Below the pieces are notes generated by a model, which was not told the origin of the DNA, made no database searches, and saw nothing but the letters and a program-made list of their open reading frames with translations. 64,000 nucleotides of DNA from Allobosea sp. (GTDB lineage: Bacteria; Pseudomonadota; Alphaproteobacteria; Rhizobiales; Beijerinckiaceae). Each line of letters starts with the position of its first letter. The first letter of the stretch is position 1. Position numbers and translations under genes: made by a program. The stretch spans positions 132,615-196,614 of the forward strand of contig JAAEQB010000009.1 of NCBI GenBank assembly GCA_024231975.1, written 5' to 3'. Of this stretch, positions 35,005 through 43,243 are shown in pieces.

Positions 35005-35259
35005 TCAGAGATCGACCGGCTTGCCCGAGGCTTCCTCTTCCAGCGTCACGGCGATGTCGGCATTGGCGGACAGCCGGACCTTGTCGCCTTCGACGCCAGC
35101 GACGAAGCCGAGCTCGATGAAGTGATGATGTCCCTTGTGCTGGCCGTAGGCGTCGCTCTTCGTGAGCTTGATGCGCTCGCCCTCGATACGATCGACCGTC
35201 CCGACATGGACGCCGTCGGCGCCGATGACTTCCATGCCTTCACTGACCTTGGCGTTCAT
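35005..35259 (-). CDS. DUF2171 domain-containing protein
   Basis: 84 residues. The PRC-barrel-like pattern VSEGMEVIGADGVHVGTVDRIEGERIKL followed by HHHFIELGFVAGVEGDKVRL is typical of DUF2171, a small soluble protein common in Rhizobiales and without known function. A GGAGG ribosome site stands upstream of the ATG. A His-rich patch (HKGHHHF) is conspicuous. Confidence 0.85.
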   Translation of the reverse strand: MNAKVSEGMEVIGADGVHVGTVDRIEGERIKLTKSDAYGQHKGHHHFIELGFVAGVEGDKVRLSANADIAVTLEEEASGKPVDL

Positions 35260-35414
35260 GTTGACGTCCTCCTAGGCTGAGATCTGTCGGGGGTGGACAT
35301 TACGGCGGTGAGACGGCTCCCGCTTTTGGCGGGCAGGAGCCTAACGGCCGGCGCTCATGTCAGTTCCAGTTCCTCCTCGTCCGTCTTCCGCGTCTTGCCG
35401 TTGCAGATCGGGCT

Positions 35415-35642
35415 TCATGTCCGGCCCAGGAAGGCCGGCGCCAGGTCCTGGGCGACCATGCTGCGGGCGGCCTGGTCGGTCTGCTCGCTGCCGACCTCGT
35501 TCATCTGCTTGGCCGCCTCGAACAGCAGCGCCTTGACGTCGTCGGACGACAGCACGCCTTTCTCCACCAGCTTGCGGACGAGGGCGCGCAGCACGAGCAT
35601 GTCGATCTCGATCCGGCCCTGGCCGGGGAAGGGTTCCGTCAT
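35415..35642 (-). CDS. Small hypothetical protein (75 residues)
   Basis: A strong AGGAGG ribosome site precedes the ATG and the sequence is compositionally protein-like (amphipathic helices: MLVLRALVRKLVEKGVLSSD, LLFEAAKQMNEVG). I do not recognise a family. After the TGA the same frame continues for 19 more codons, SPICNGKTRKTDEEELELT, then TGA at 35355; the acidic tail reads like a real C-terminus, so the first TGA may be a nonsense change or an assembly error. The gene lies between DUF2171 and CbpM on the same strand. Confidence 0.6.
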   Translation of the reverse strand: MTEPFPGQGRIEIDMLVLRALVRKLVEKGVLSSDDVKALLFEAAKQMNEVGSEQTDQAARSMVAQDLAPAFLGRT

Positions 35643-35692
35643 GGCGTCCTCCTGTGAGACATGCCTCCGAGGCCGTGCCTAGAACGAGGGAT

Positions 35693-35974
35693 CTAGCTTC
35701 GACCTCCGCCGATCTGCTCGCGCAACTCGGTGAGCGCGCGCCGCAGCCCATGGACCTGGTCCATGAGATGCAGGATCACGTCGATCCCCTCGTCATTGGC
35801 GCCGATATCGTCCTTGAGCCCGCGGATGAGATGGGCGCGCGCGATGTCGATGTCATGGAAATGCAACTCGCCTTCCGTCTCCTGCGGAATCAGCCAGCGC
35901 TGCTCCAGCCAGAACTCCAGCACCTGCACCTGCAGTCCGGACGAGGCCAGGAACTCCTGCTTGGTCATTCTCAT
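35693..35974 (-). CDS. cbpM: Chaperone modulator CbpM
   Basis: 93 residues with a MerR-like fold: the helix-turn-helix-like start TKQEFLASSGLQVQVLEFWLEQRWLIP, then HDIDIARAHLIRGLKDDIGANDEGIDVILHLMDQ (written across two helices) and a C-terminal coiled coil. CbpM binds the J-domain of CbpA and restrains its DnaK co-chaperone activity. The start overlaps the cbpA stop (ATGA), the usual cbpA-cbpM order. Confidence 0.9.
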   Translation of the reverse strand: MRMTKQEFLASSGLQVQVLEFWLEQRWLIPQETEGELHFHDIDIARAHLIRGLKDDIGANDEGIDVILHLMDQVHGLRRALTELREQIGGGRS

Positions 35975-36873
35975 GACGCTCTCCCCTCGCGCGGATCGTA
36001 ATCCTTGTCCTTCCAGCCCGATATGAAGGCTTCGAGCTCGGGATCAGGCGACTTCGGCAGCACCACCTTGAGGACGACGAACTGGTCGCCCTGGCCGCCG
36101 CCACGCCGTGGCGCACCCTTGCCACGCAGGCGCAGCTTCGTGCCTGTGTTCGATCCCTTCGGCACCGACATGGTGACGTCGCCCGTCGGCGTCGGCACCC
36201 GTACCTGCCCGCCAAGCACCGCCTCGGTCAGGGAGACCGGCAATTCGAGCGTGATGTCGTCGCCCTCGCGGGTAAAGCGCCGGTCGGGCCTGACCTCGAT
36301 CTCGATCAGCGCATCGCCCGGGCCGCCCGTGCCCGTTCCGGGCGCGCCCTTGCCCTTCAGTCTGAGCGTCTGACCGTCGACGAGGCCCGGCGGGATCGTC
36401 ACGTCGATCGTGCTGCCATCCGGCAGGGTCAGGCGCTTGGTCGCGCCGGCGATTGAATCGGCGAAGTCGACCGCCAGATGATAGTGCAGATCCTGCCCGC
36501 GCCGGTTCGCCCGTGCCCTCTGGCTGCGCCGCAAATATTCGGCGAGGGCATCGTCCTCGTCCATGAAATCGGCGAAGCCGGATGCGTCGGCATAGGGGTT
36601 GCCCTGATCCGACGATGCGAAATCCCGGTAGTAATGGTGCTGCGGCCGCTCGGCGCCGGAGGCATCGATCTCGCCGGCGTCGAAGCGCTTGCGCTTGTCG
36701 GCATCGCTGAGCAGGTCGTAGGCGCCGGCCACCTCCTTGAACTTCTCCTCCGCCGCCTTGTCGCCGGGATTGAGATCCGGATGCAGCTTCTTCGCCAGCT
36801 TGCGATAGGCGCTTTGGATCTCGGCGGCAGAGGCCGCCGCGGCTACGCCGAGAACCTCGTAAGGATTTCTCAC
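35971..36873 (-). CDS. cbpA: DnaJ-family co-chaperone CbpA (curved-DNA-binding type)
   Basis: 300 residues from the GTG at 36873, chosen for GGAG 7 bases upstream; an ATG at 36891 lacks a ribosome site. J-domain residues 3-65 with HPD at 31-33 (KKLHPDLNPGD), then two beta-rich C-terminal substrate domains (LHYHLAVDFADSIAG, LTLPDGSTIDVTIPPG, LPVSLTEAVLGGQVRVPTP). The cysteine-rich zinc finger of DnaJ is absent, which marks the CbpA type. It works with DnaK and binds curved DNA. Paired with cbpM. Confidence 0.93.
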   Translation of the reverse strand: MRNPYEVLGVAAAASAAEIQSAYRKLAKKLHPDLNPGDKAAEEKFKEVAGAYDLLSDADKRKRFDAGEIDASGAERPQHHYYRDFASSDQGNPYADASGFADFMDEDDALAEYLRRSQRARANRRGQDLHYHLAVDFADSIAGATKRLTLPDGSTIDVTIPPGLVDGQTLRLKGKGAPGTGTGGPGDALIEIEVRPDRRFTREGDDITLELPVSLTEAVLGGQVRVPTPTGDVTMSVPKGSNTGTKLRLRGKGAPRRGGGQGDQFVVLKVVLPKSPDPELEAFISGWKDKDYDPREGRAS

Positions 36874-37054
36874 GGGCCACTCCGAAAACATGTCGTCGAC
36901 CGCGCCTGGCGCGTAAGCCAATTCGTGCACGGACAGGCGCCCGAGCGCAAACCTCTCGGGGCGCGGCGCATCGACCTCGGCCGCGACGGCGCCGAGATTC
37001 GGGGCAGGGGAGGCCGGCGGCGAAGGCGCTCAGCCAAAACGAGGGTCGTCTGCC

Positions 37055-38458
37055 TCAGGCAAGCTGGCTGAAATCGCGCCTGAGATAGGTGCCATGGCCC
37101 TTGCGGGCTTTGATCCGGCCGTCATGCGCCACGATCTGCCCGCGTACCAGCGTCGTCACCGGCCAGCCGGTGATCCTCATGCCTTCATAGGGCGTGTAGT
37201 CGGAGCCGTCGTTCACAATCGCATGCGTCAGCGTCTGCTCGATCTGCGGGTCCCAGATCGCGATGTCGGCGTCGGCTCCCACCGCGATCGTCCCCTTGCG
37301 CGGGGAGAGTCCGTACATCTTCGCATGGTTCGTCGCTGTCAGCGCGACGAAGCGATTGATGTCGATCCGCCGCTTGATCACCCCTTCCGAGAACAGGATC
37401 GGCAGGCGCGCGCCGACGCCCGGAATGCCATTCGGCACCCAGCGGAAGCTGGTCCGGCCCTTCGGCACGAGCTTGCCTTGCGGGTCGTCGTAGCGGAATG
37501 GGCAATGATCCGAGGAGAAGACCGAGAACACGCCCTGCTGCAGGCCTTCCCAGCAGGCCTGCTGGCTCTGCGCGTCACGCGGCGGGGGCGAGCAGACATA
37601 TTTGGCGCCCTCCATGTTGAGGCCGTCGAGATCATCGGCGGTCAGCGTCAGATATTGCGGGCAGGTCTCGGCGAAGATCTTGAGACCCTTCTGCTGGGCG
37701 CGCCGGATCTCTTCCATCGCCTCGCGATTGGAGACGTGCACCACCATCAGCGGCACATCCGACAGCTCCGCCAGCGAGATGGCCCGGTAGGTCGCCTCTC
37801 GCTCGGCGATGATGGGGCGCGAGGTGGCATGGAAGCGCGGCGCCGTGCTGCCGGCCCGTTCGAGCCGGTCGGTCAGGTAGCGGATGACGTCGTAATTCTC
37901 GGCATGGACCATGACGAGAGCACGGGTATCGCGCGCCACCGCCATCACCTCGAGCATCTGGAAGTCGCTCAGCGCCAGGCCCTCATAGGTCATGAAGACC
38001 TTGAAGGAGGTATAGCCGTCGCGCACGAGCGCCGGCAGCTCCTGGCCGAGCACGCTCTCGGTCGGCTCGGAAATGATCAGGTGGAAGGCGACATCCGTGT
38101 AGCAGGCGCCTTCGGCCTTGGCGTGATAGGCCTTGACGCTCTCGCGCAGGGGAACGCCGCTCTCCTGCGTGCAGAAGGGCAGGATGGTGGTGTTGCCGCC
38201 AAGCGCCGCCGAGCGGGTCGCGCTCTCGAAGTCGTCGGCCATGACGATGCCGTCGCCGGAGGGCTGCGAGACGTGCACATGGCTGTCGATCCCGCCAGGC
38301 AAGACCCATTTGCCGGCGGCATCGATGACATTGGCGGCGCTGCCGAGCTGCTCGCCGAGCGCGACGATGCGGCCGTCCTTGATGCCGATGTCGCAATGGA
38401 AGGTGTCCGACGCGGTCGAAATGCGCCCGCCGCGGATGATCGTGTTGAACTGGGTCAT
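37055..38458 (-). CDS. Dihydropyrimidinase / D-hydantoinase
   Basis: 467 residues. Cyclic-amidohydrolase metal ligands His60 and His62 in GGIDSHVHVSQP and the Lys expected to be carboxylated at 153 (YTSFKVFMTYEG); later landmarks are MVHAENYD, LMVVHVSNREAMEEI and SDHCPF. The enzyme opens dihydropyrimidine or 5-substituted hydantoin rings. The start overlaps the GntR stop (ATGA), and a racemase-family gene lies upstream, so the trio resembles a hydantoin or cyclic-imide pathway. No N-carbamoyl-amino-acid hydrolase is seen nearby. Confidence 0.94.
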   Translation of the reverse strand: MTQFNTIIRGGRISTASDTFHCDIGIKDGRIVALGEQLGSAANVIDAAGKWVLPGGIDSHVHVSQPSGDGIVMADDFESATRSAALGGNTTILPFCTQESGVPLRESVKAYHAKAEGACYTDVAFHLIISEPTESVLGQELPALVRDGYTSFKVFMTYEGLALSDFQMLEVMAVARDTRALVMVHAENYDVIRYLTDRLERAGSTAPRFHATSRPIIAEREATYRAISLAELSDVPLMVVHVSNREAMEEIRRAQQKGLKIFAETCPQYLTLTADDLDGLNMEGAKYVCSPPPRDAQSQQACWEGLQQGVFSVFSSDHCPFRYDDPQGKLVPKGRTSFRWVPNGIPGVGARLPILFSEGVIKRRIDINRFVALTATNHAKMYGLSPRKGTIAVGADADIAIWDPQIEQTLTHAIVNDGSDYTPYEGMRITGWPVTTLVRGQIVAHDGRIKARKGHGTYLRRDFSQLA

Positions 38459-39147
38459 GCCGATCGGTTCCGCTTCCGGCTCTTGGTGGATGGGCCGAAC
38501 CTGCCGCTGGTGGCGAGTGCCTGCGCCATCGCCTCGCCGGTCAGGCGGTTGTGCTCTTCGAGGCGCTCGGCCAGATCGAGCCGGGTGCGGGCGCGCAGAG
38601 CGACCATGATGCCCTCATGCTCGGCATAGGAGGCGGCCAGCCGCTCGGAGAGCTCGTTGATGGTGAAGCGGTAGCGCCAGATCTTCTGCTGCACCGCCTC
38701 GTAGTTCTGCACGAGCACCGGGTTTCGCGTCGCCTGGGCCAAGCGCTGATGGAAGGCGTAGTTGAGGCGGGTATAGTCGGCATGGTCCTGCCGGATCAGG
38801 GCCTCGCCGAGATCCCGGTGCAGCCCTTCGAGTTCGGCGATGTCCGCATTGCTGGCGCGAGCCGGAACGAGCAGGCCGATCAGGCGCTCCAGCGCCCCCT
38901 TGAACTCGACGAGCGGGGCGATCTCGGTCGGGTCGATCGGCGCGACCACCGCGCCCCGGTTCGGGCGCAGGATCACGAAGCCTTCGGCGGCCATGACCTT
39001 GAGCGCCTCGCGCAGCGGCGTCCGGGACACGCCGAAGCGTTCGCTGAGCGCGACTTCGGGGATGCGGCTGCCTTCCGGAAGCTCACCGTTGAGGAAGATC
39101 GCCCGCAACCGCACGATCAGGCGGTCGTGCAGGGTCGGGGGGGCCAT
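38455..39147 (-). CDS. GntR-family transcriptional regulator (FCD domain)
   Basis: 230 residues from the ATG at 39147 (GAGGAGG 11 bases upstream). An ATG at 39204 overlaps the racemase stop (ATGA) and is a real alternative adding 19 residues. Winged helix-turn-helix: SRIPEVALSERFGVSRTPLREALKVMAAEG, then FVILRPNRGAVV and an FCD domain (NYAFHQRLAQATRNP, YAEHEGIMVALRAR). It is encoded inside the operon it probably controls, between racemase and dihydropyrimidinase genes. Confidence 0.9.
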   Translation of the reverse strand: MAPPTLHDRLIVRLRAIFLNGELPEGSRIPEVALSERFGVSRTPLREALKVMAAEGFVILRPNRGAVVAPIDPTEIAPLVEFKGALERLIGLLVPARASNADIAELEGLHRDLGEALIRQDHADYTRLNYAFHQRLAQATRNPVLVQNYEAVQQKIWRYRFTINELSERLAASYAEHEGIMVALRARTRLDLAERLEEHNRLTGEAMAQALATSGRFGPSTKSRKRNRSA

Positions 39148-39200
39148 GCTCGGCACGTCCTCCTCTTTCGGAAATGCCGAGAATGCCTGCACGGCCTGCC

Positions 39201-39962
39201 TCATGCTGACGCGGACAAAGGAGCGGGTCGGCAGGCGAACATCCGGCCGAATTTGCGCAAGGGAAGCATATCCACGCCGGTCGCGTCGAGGCAGCCCCAG
39301 AGCGTGAAGGCGACGGAATCGAGGATCGGGATGCCGAGTTCCTGTTCCAGCTCCGGCGCGATCAGGGGCCCGCGCATATTGGTGCAGACGATGGCGATGG
39401 CGTCGGCGCGCGCGGCGGCGACCTCGCGGCACATCCTGGCGATGTCGGCTTCCGAAACCTCCGCGAAGGAGAAATTGTCCGAGCGGCCGCTGTGCCGTTC
39501 GGCGACGGTCTCGATGCCGGCCGCGGCATAGTTGGCGATGATCTTGCGCTGGACGTCCGGGGTATAGGGCGTCACCAGCCCGAGGCGCCGCACGCCCAGC
39601 GTCCCGAGCAGGCGATTGAGCCCGAGAATCGCGCTGGTCGCGGGAACGCCGGTCCGCTCGGTGATCGCGGCGCAGAGTTTCTCGTCGCTGTCGAAGCCGA
39701 GCCAGCTCGCCGAGGTGCCGTTCCAGGCGATGACATCGGGGCGGGCATCGGCGAGCAGTTCCGCCGCCTGCAGGATCGGCTCCAGCGTGAACTGGCTGTT
39801 CGAGGCTTCGTCCAGCGCGATCTTGGTCACCCGGAAGCGGCTGAAATGGACGCTGACCCACGGGAAGAGGGGCGCGGCGAGCGCCGCCGTATAGGGCTCC
39901 AGCACCGTATTCGACGAGGGAGTGAGCATCCCGATCAGAATCGGTTTTTTGTCATATTGCAT
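39201..39962 (-). CDS. Asp/Glu/hydantoin racemase-superfamily protein (maleate isomerase / arylmalonate decarboxylase-like)
   Basis: 253 residues. IGMLTPSSNTVLEPY at the N-terminus is the usual start of the maleate isomerase/arylmalonate decarboxylase branch. The second catalytic Cys is present in IVCTNMRG, but where isomerases and racemases carry the first Cys this protein reads AWNGTSASWL with no Cys. A single-Cys site is known from arylmalonate decarboxylase (which keeps only the C-terminal Cys), so racemase activity is doubtful. It is the first gene of the operon with GntR and dihydropyrimidinase. Confidence 0.87.
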   Translation of the reverse strand: MQYDKKPILIGMLTPSSNTVLEPYTAALAAPLFPWVSVHFSRFRVTKIALDEASNSQFTLEPILQAAELLADARPDVIAWNGTSASWLGFDSDEKLCAAITERTGVPATSAILGLNRLLGTLGVRRLGLVTPYTPDVQRKIIANYAAAGIETVAERHSGRSDNFSFAEVSEADIARMCREVAAARADAIAIVCTNMRGPLIAPELEQELGIPILDSVAFTLWGCLDATGVDMLPLRKFGRMFACRPAPLSASA

Positions 39963-39966
39963 GCAA
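39957..39966. promoter_or_regulatory. Operator candidate, palindrome TTGCATGCAA
   Basis: A perfect 10-base palindrome that contains the start codon of the racemase-family gene. GntR/FCD regulators often bind such sites; the GntR encoded two genes downstream is the obvious candidate. A half-site ATGCAA also occurs near 40234, before dctP. Confidence 0.4.
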
Positions 39967-39988
39967 AAATTGCCTGTTGCTCAGATCG

Positions 39989-40022
39989 CGCCCAGCTTTC
40001 GAATGTAAGCTGGGCGATTTTT
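39989..40022 (+). terminator. Rho-independent terminator in a divergent promoter region
   Basis: CGCCCAGCTT and AAGCTGGGCG form a perfect 10-bp stem with an 8-base loop, followed by ATTTTT on the plus strand only. It lies between two divergent genes, about 230 bases before dctP, where no gene would need a stop. It may end a short RNA or act as a leader terminator. Confidence 0.65.
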
Positions 40023-40093
40023 ATGCAGCGGGTTCGGCGCGCTTGGCAAGCCGTATCTCGGTTTCATTTTTCGGTTGTGCCGCCGATTTTTCG

Positions 40094-40123
40094 CGATAAC
40101 CTGATCGAAATATCGAGTTATCG
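40094..40123. repeat. Inverted repeat upstream of dctP
   Basis: CGATAAC (40094-40100) and GTTATCG (40117-40123) flank an inner, partly symmetric segment rich in ATCGA. It could be a regulator site or an RNA hairpin in the dctP leader. Nothing else is recognisable in the 292-base divergent gap apart from the terminator-like stem and the TTGCATGCAA palindrome. Confidence 0.4.
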
Positions 40124-40254
40124 GAGCTGCGCGGCGCTTTTTCGCTCGCGCAGATCGGGAGGGATTTCGCCCGGGAGACGGACCTGTCGGCAATGAGGAG
40201 ATTTTCGGCAGGCTCTGCGTAAACTGTATTCATAATGCAAAAGGGGAAGGCATC

Positions 40255-41298
40255 ATGAGAAGCATCATCGCGAGCGCGGCTCTCGCAGCCGGCCTGGCAG
40301 TCGGTCTCTCGCCGGCTTCGGCGCAGACGCCGCTACGCGTGGCCGGCAATTTTTCGCAGAACGTCAAGCAGGTCGACATCGAGCGGGCCTTCTTCGACGC
40401 GCTTGGCGCCAAATCGGGCGTTCCGATCGCGATGAACTACAACCCGATGGACGTGGTCGGCGTGAAGGCGCCGGATGCGCTGCGGATGCTGCGCGGCGGC
40501 TCCTTCGACGTGATGTCCGTGCAGATCGGCATGGCCTCGCGCGACGACCCCTTCTTCGAGGGCGTCGACCTGATCGGCGTCGCCACCGACATGGCGGGCC
40601 AGCGCAAGGTGGTCGATGCCTATCGCGCGGCCTTCGACGAGCGCCTGCAGAAGCGCTTCAACGCCAAGGTCCTGGCGCTGTGGCCGTTCGGCCCGCAGGT
40701 CTTCTACTGCAACCACGATATCAAGAGCCTGAAGGACCTGAAGGGGCTGAAGGTCCGCTCCTTCACCCCGTCCATGTCGGCGATGCTGGAGCATTTCGGC
40801 GCGACGCCGGTCACGCTGCAGTTCTCCGAGGTCTATCCGGCGCTGCAGCGCGGCGTCGCCTCCTGCGGGGTGACGTCGCCGACCTCGGGCAACACCGGTA
40901 ACTGGCCGGAGGTGACGACGCATCTCCTGCCGCTCTCGGTGTCCGGCTCGGTGCAGGGCCACTTCATCAATCTCGACACCTGGAAGAAGTTCTCGCCCGA
41001 GCAGCAGGCGAAGCTGATGGTCCAGTTCAAGGCGCTCGAGGATCAGCTCTGGGATCTCGCGATCAGCGCCAATGACGATGCGACCGCCTGCAGCACCGGC
41101 CAGGCCAGTTGCAAGGCCCATAAGAAGTTCACGATGAAGCTGGTCGATATCAGCCCCGCCGACCGCCAGGCGATCAAGGACGTCGCGGAGAAGGTCGTGC
41201 TCCCGATCTGGAAGAAGACCTGCAATGCCGTCGATGCCGGCTGCGCCGCCAAGTGGAACGAGACGGCGGGCGCGGCAGCAGGTCTGACCATCCAGTAA
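40255..41298 (+). CDS. TRAP transporter substrate-binding protein (DctP family)
   Basis: 347 residues with a Sec signal (AALAAGLAVGLSPASAQ) and an AAGGGGAAGG ribosome site. The family core is seen in FYCNHDIKSLKDLKGLKVRSF and VTLQFSEVYPALQRGVASCGVTSPTSGNT; the Arg of KVRSF usually salt-bridges the ligand carboxylate. Four cysteines in the C-terminal third (CSTGQASC, CNAVDAGC) suggest disulfides. It is the first gene of a TRAP operon with an amidohydrolase. Confidence 0.92.
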   Translation: MRSIIASAALAAGLAVGLSPASAQTPLRVAGNFSQNVKQVDIERAFFDALGAKSGVPIAMNYNPMDVVGVKAPDALRMLRGGSFDVMSVQIGMASRDDPFFEGVDLIGVATDMAGQRKVVDAYRAAFDERLQKRFNAKVLALWPFGPQVFYCNHDIKSLKDLKGLKVRSFTPSMSAMLEHFGATPVTLQFSEVYPALQRGVASCGVTSPTSGNTGNWPEVTTHLLPLSVSGSVQGHFINLDTWKKFSPEQQAKLMVQFKALEDQLWDLAISANDDATACSTGQASCKAHKKFTMKLVDISPADRQAIKDVAEKVVLPIWKKTCNAVDAGCAAKWNETAGAAAGLTIQ

Positions 41299-41304
41299 TC
41301 GACA

Positions 41305-41331
41305 GGGCCGTCCGATGGGGCGGCCCTTTTT
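41305..41331 (+). terminator. Rho-independent terminator between dctP and dctQ
   Basis: GGGCCG and CGGCCC form a 6-bp stem with a 10-base loop followed by TTTTT. Inside a TRAP operon this would let the binding protein be made in excess over the membrane subunits. Confidence 0.65.
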
Positions 41332-41346
41332 CCAAGGGATTGGTCC

Positions 41347-41943
41347 ATGACTTCGGAAAACCCGGTCGCTCGCGCCCTGCTGCCCGCCGCCCGATGGCTG
41401 GCCCTGCTCGCAGGCTATCTTCTTCTCGGGCTCGCTCTGCTCGTCACCGCCGAAATCCTGCTACGGCGCTTCGTGAACGTGTCGCTGCAGGGCGGCGACG
41501 AATTCGGCGGCTATGTGCTGGCGGTCCTCGCCGCCTTCGGTTTCTCCTACGCCCTGCTGGAGCGGGCCCACACGCGCGTCGAGATCCTGATCGAGCGTGT
41601 CGGCCGGGGGCCGCAGGCGATCCTCAACCTGGTCTCGGCCTGGTGCATCGCGCTGATGGCCTGCTTCATGGCCTGGCGTTCCTATGCCGCGCTGAGCGAG
41701 AGCATCGAGTTCCAGGCGCTCTCCGGCACGCCATTGATGACGCCGCTCTGGCAGCCGCAGCTGCTCTGGTTCGTCGGTCTGCTGTTCTTCGCGATCACCG
41801 CGACCGCCGTCGCGCTGCATGCGAGCTGGCTGATCGGGCAGGGGCACAGCCGCCTCAACCGCTTCTACGGGGTCAAGACGCTGGACGAGATCATCGAAGA
41901 AGAAACGGTGTCCTCCCTCGAGATGAAGGTGACCGGCAAATGA
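41347..41943 (+). CDS. TRAP transporter small permease (DctQ family)
   Basis: 198 residues with four predicted helices. RFVNVSLQGGDEFGGYVLAVLAAFGFSYALLERAHTRVEIL is the typical DctQ segment (quoted in parts: RFVNVSLQGGDEF and ERAHTRVEIL). The stop overlaps dctM (ATGA). It forms the membrane complex with DctM and uses a Na+ gradient. Confidence 0.91.
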   Translation: MTSENPVARALLPAARWLALLAGYLLLGLALLVTAEILLRRFVNVSLQGGDEFGGYVLAVLAAFGFSYALLERAHTRVEILIERVGRGPQAILNLVSAWCIALMACFMAWRSYAALSESIEFQALSGTPLMTPLWQPQLLWFVGLLFFAITATAVALHASWLIGQGHSRLNRFYGVKTLDEIIEEETVSSLEMKVTGK

Positions 41944-43241
41944 TCGGTGTGACCGGCGCCGCCATCGGCTTCGTGATGATGCTCGGCCTGATGATGATCG
42001 GGCTGCCCGTGGCGGTCGCGCTCTTCCTCACGGCCTTCATCGGGGCCTGGGGCTTCCTGGGGTTGCCGACCCTGATGGGCTTCGGCAACCAGATGTGGAG
42101 CGGACAGAATGATTTCATCCTGACCGCCATCCCGCTCTTCGTCTTCCTCGGCGAGATTCTGGTGCGCTCCGGCGTCGCCGACGGGCTCTATCGCTGCCTC
42201 TCGGACTGGCTGCGGCGCCTGCCGGGCGGGCTGCTGCACACCAATATCGGTGCGAGCGCGGTCTTCGCGGCGGTCTCGGGCTCCTCGGTCGCGACCGCCG
42301 CGACGATCGGCACGGTGGCGCTGCCGCTGCTGCGCGAGCGCCAGTACGACGATCGCATGACCACCGGCTCGATCGCCGCCGGCGCGACGCTCGGCATCCT
42401 GATCCCGCCCTCGATCAACATGATTATCTACGGGTCGATGACGAACACCTCGATCGGCCAGCTCTTCGCGGCGGGCATCGTGCCGGGCCTGCTGCTGACC
42501 GCGTTGTTCATGGCGCTGATCGTGCTGATGGCGATCCTGAAGCCCAGCGTGGCCGGGCCGACCCTGCCGGCGCGGTCCACGGCGGAGAAGATCAGGAGCC
42601 TGCTCGACATCTTCCCACCCTTCGTGATCTTCGTGATCGTGATGGGCTCGATCTATCTGGGCTGGGCGACGCCGACGGAATCGGCCGCGGTCGGCGTCGT
42701 CGGCGCGATTGGCGTGGCGATGGCGCGCAAGGGCTTCTCGCTCTCGCTGCTGCACGAGAGCATGATCGCGACGGTGCGCATCTCGGCGATGATCCTGCTG
42801 ATCATGGTCGGCGCGCATTTCCTCAACTTCGTGATCGGCGTGCTCGGCATTCCGCAGGCGCTGACCGGCTTCGTCTCGAAGTTCGGCGCGACCCAGCTCG
42901 AGATCATCCTGGTGCTGGTGATCTTCTACCTGATCCTCGGCTGCTTCATGGAAACCCTGTCCATGATGATCGCGACCCTGCCGGTGGTCTTTCCGCTGGT
43001 CGTCCATCTCGGCATCGACCCGGTCTGGTTCGGCATCTTCCTGGTGCTGATGATGGAGATCGGGCTGATCACCCCGCCGATCGGGATGAACCTCTATGTC
43101 GTTCAGGGCGTGCGCAACCACGGCTCGATCATGGACGTGATCTACGGATCGCTGCCTTTCGTGCTGCTGATGCTGGCCTTCACCGGGCTGCTGGTGGCGT
43201 GGCCGCAGATGGCGCTGTGGCTACCGCAGAAGCTGTTCTGA
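41940..43241 (+). CDS. TRAP transporter large permease (DctM family)
   Basis: 433 residues and about 12 helices, starting at the ATG that overlaps dctQ. Landmarks: LPVAVALFLTAFIGAWGFL, ASAVFAAVSGSSVATAATIGTVALP (in parts), GILIPPSINMIIYGSMTN, and near the end GLITPPIGMNLYVVQG. It carries the substrate with Na+. The next gene starts 2 bases after the stop. Confidence 0.95.
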   Translation: MIGVTGAAIGFVMMLGLMMIGLPVAVALFLTAFIGAWGFLGLPTLMGFGNQMWSGQNDFILTAIPLFVFLGEILVRSGVADGLYRCLSDWLRRLPGGLLHTNIGASAVFAAVSGSSVATAATIGTVALPLLRERQYDDRMTTGSIAAGATLGILIPPSINMIIYGSMTNTSIGQLFAAGIVPGLLLTALFMALIVLMAILKPSVAGPTLPARSTAEKIRSLLDIFPPFVIFVIVMGSIYLGWATPTESAAVGVVGAIGVAMARKGFSLSLLHESMIATVRISAMILLIMVGAHFLNFVIGVLGIPQALTGFVSKFGATQLEIILVLVIFYLILGCFMETLSMMIATLPVVFPLVVHLGIDPVWFGIFLVLMMEIGLITPPIGMNLYVVQGVRNHGSIMDVIYGSLPFVLLMLAFTGLLVAWPQMALWLPQKLF

Positions 43242-43243
43242 GC

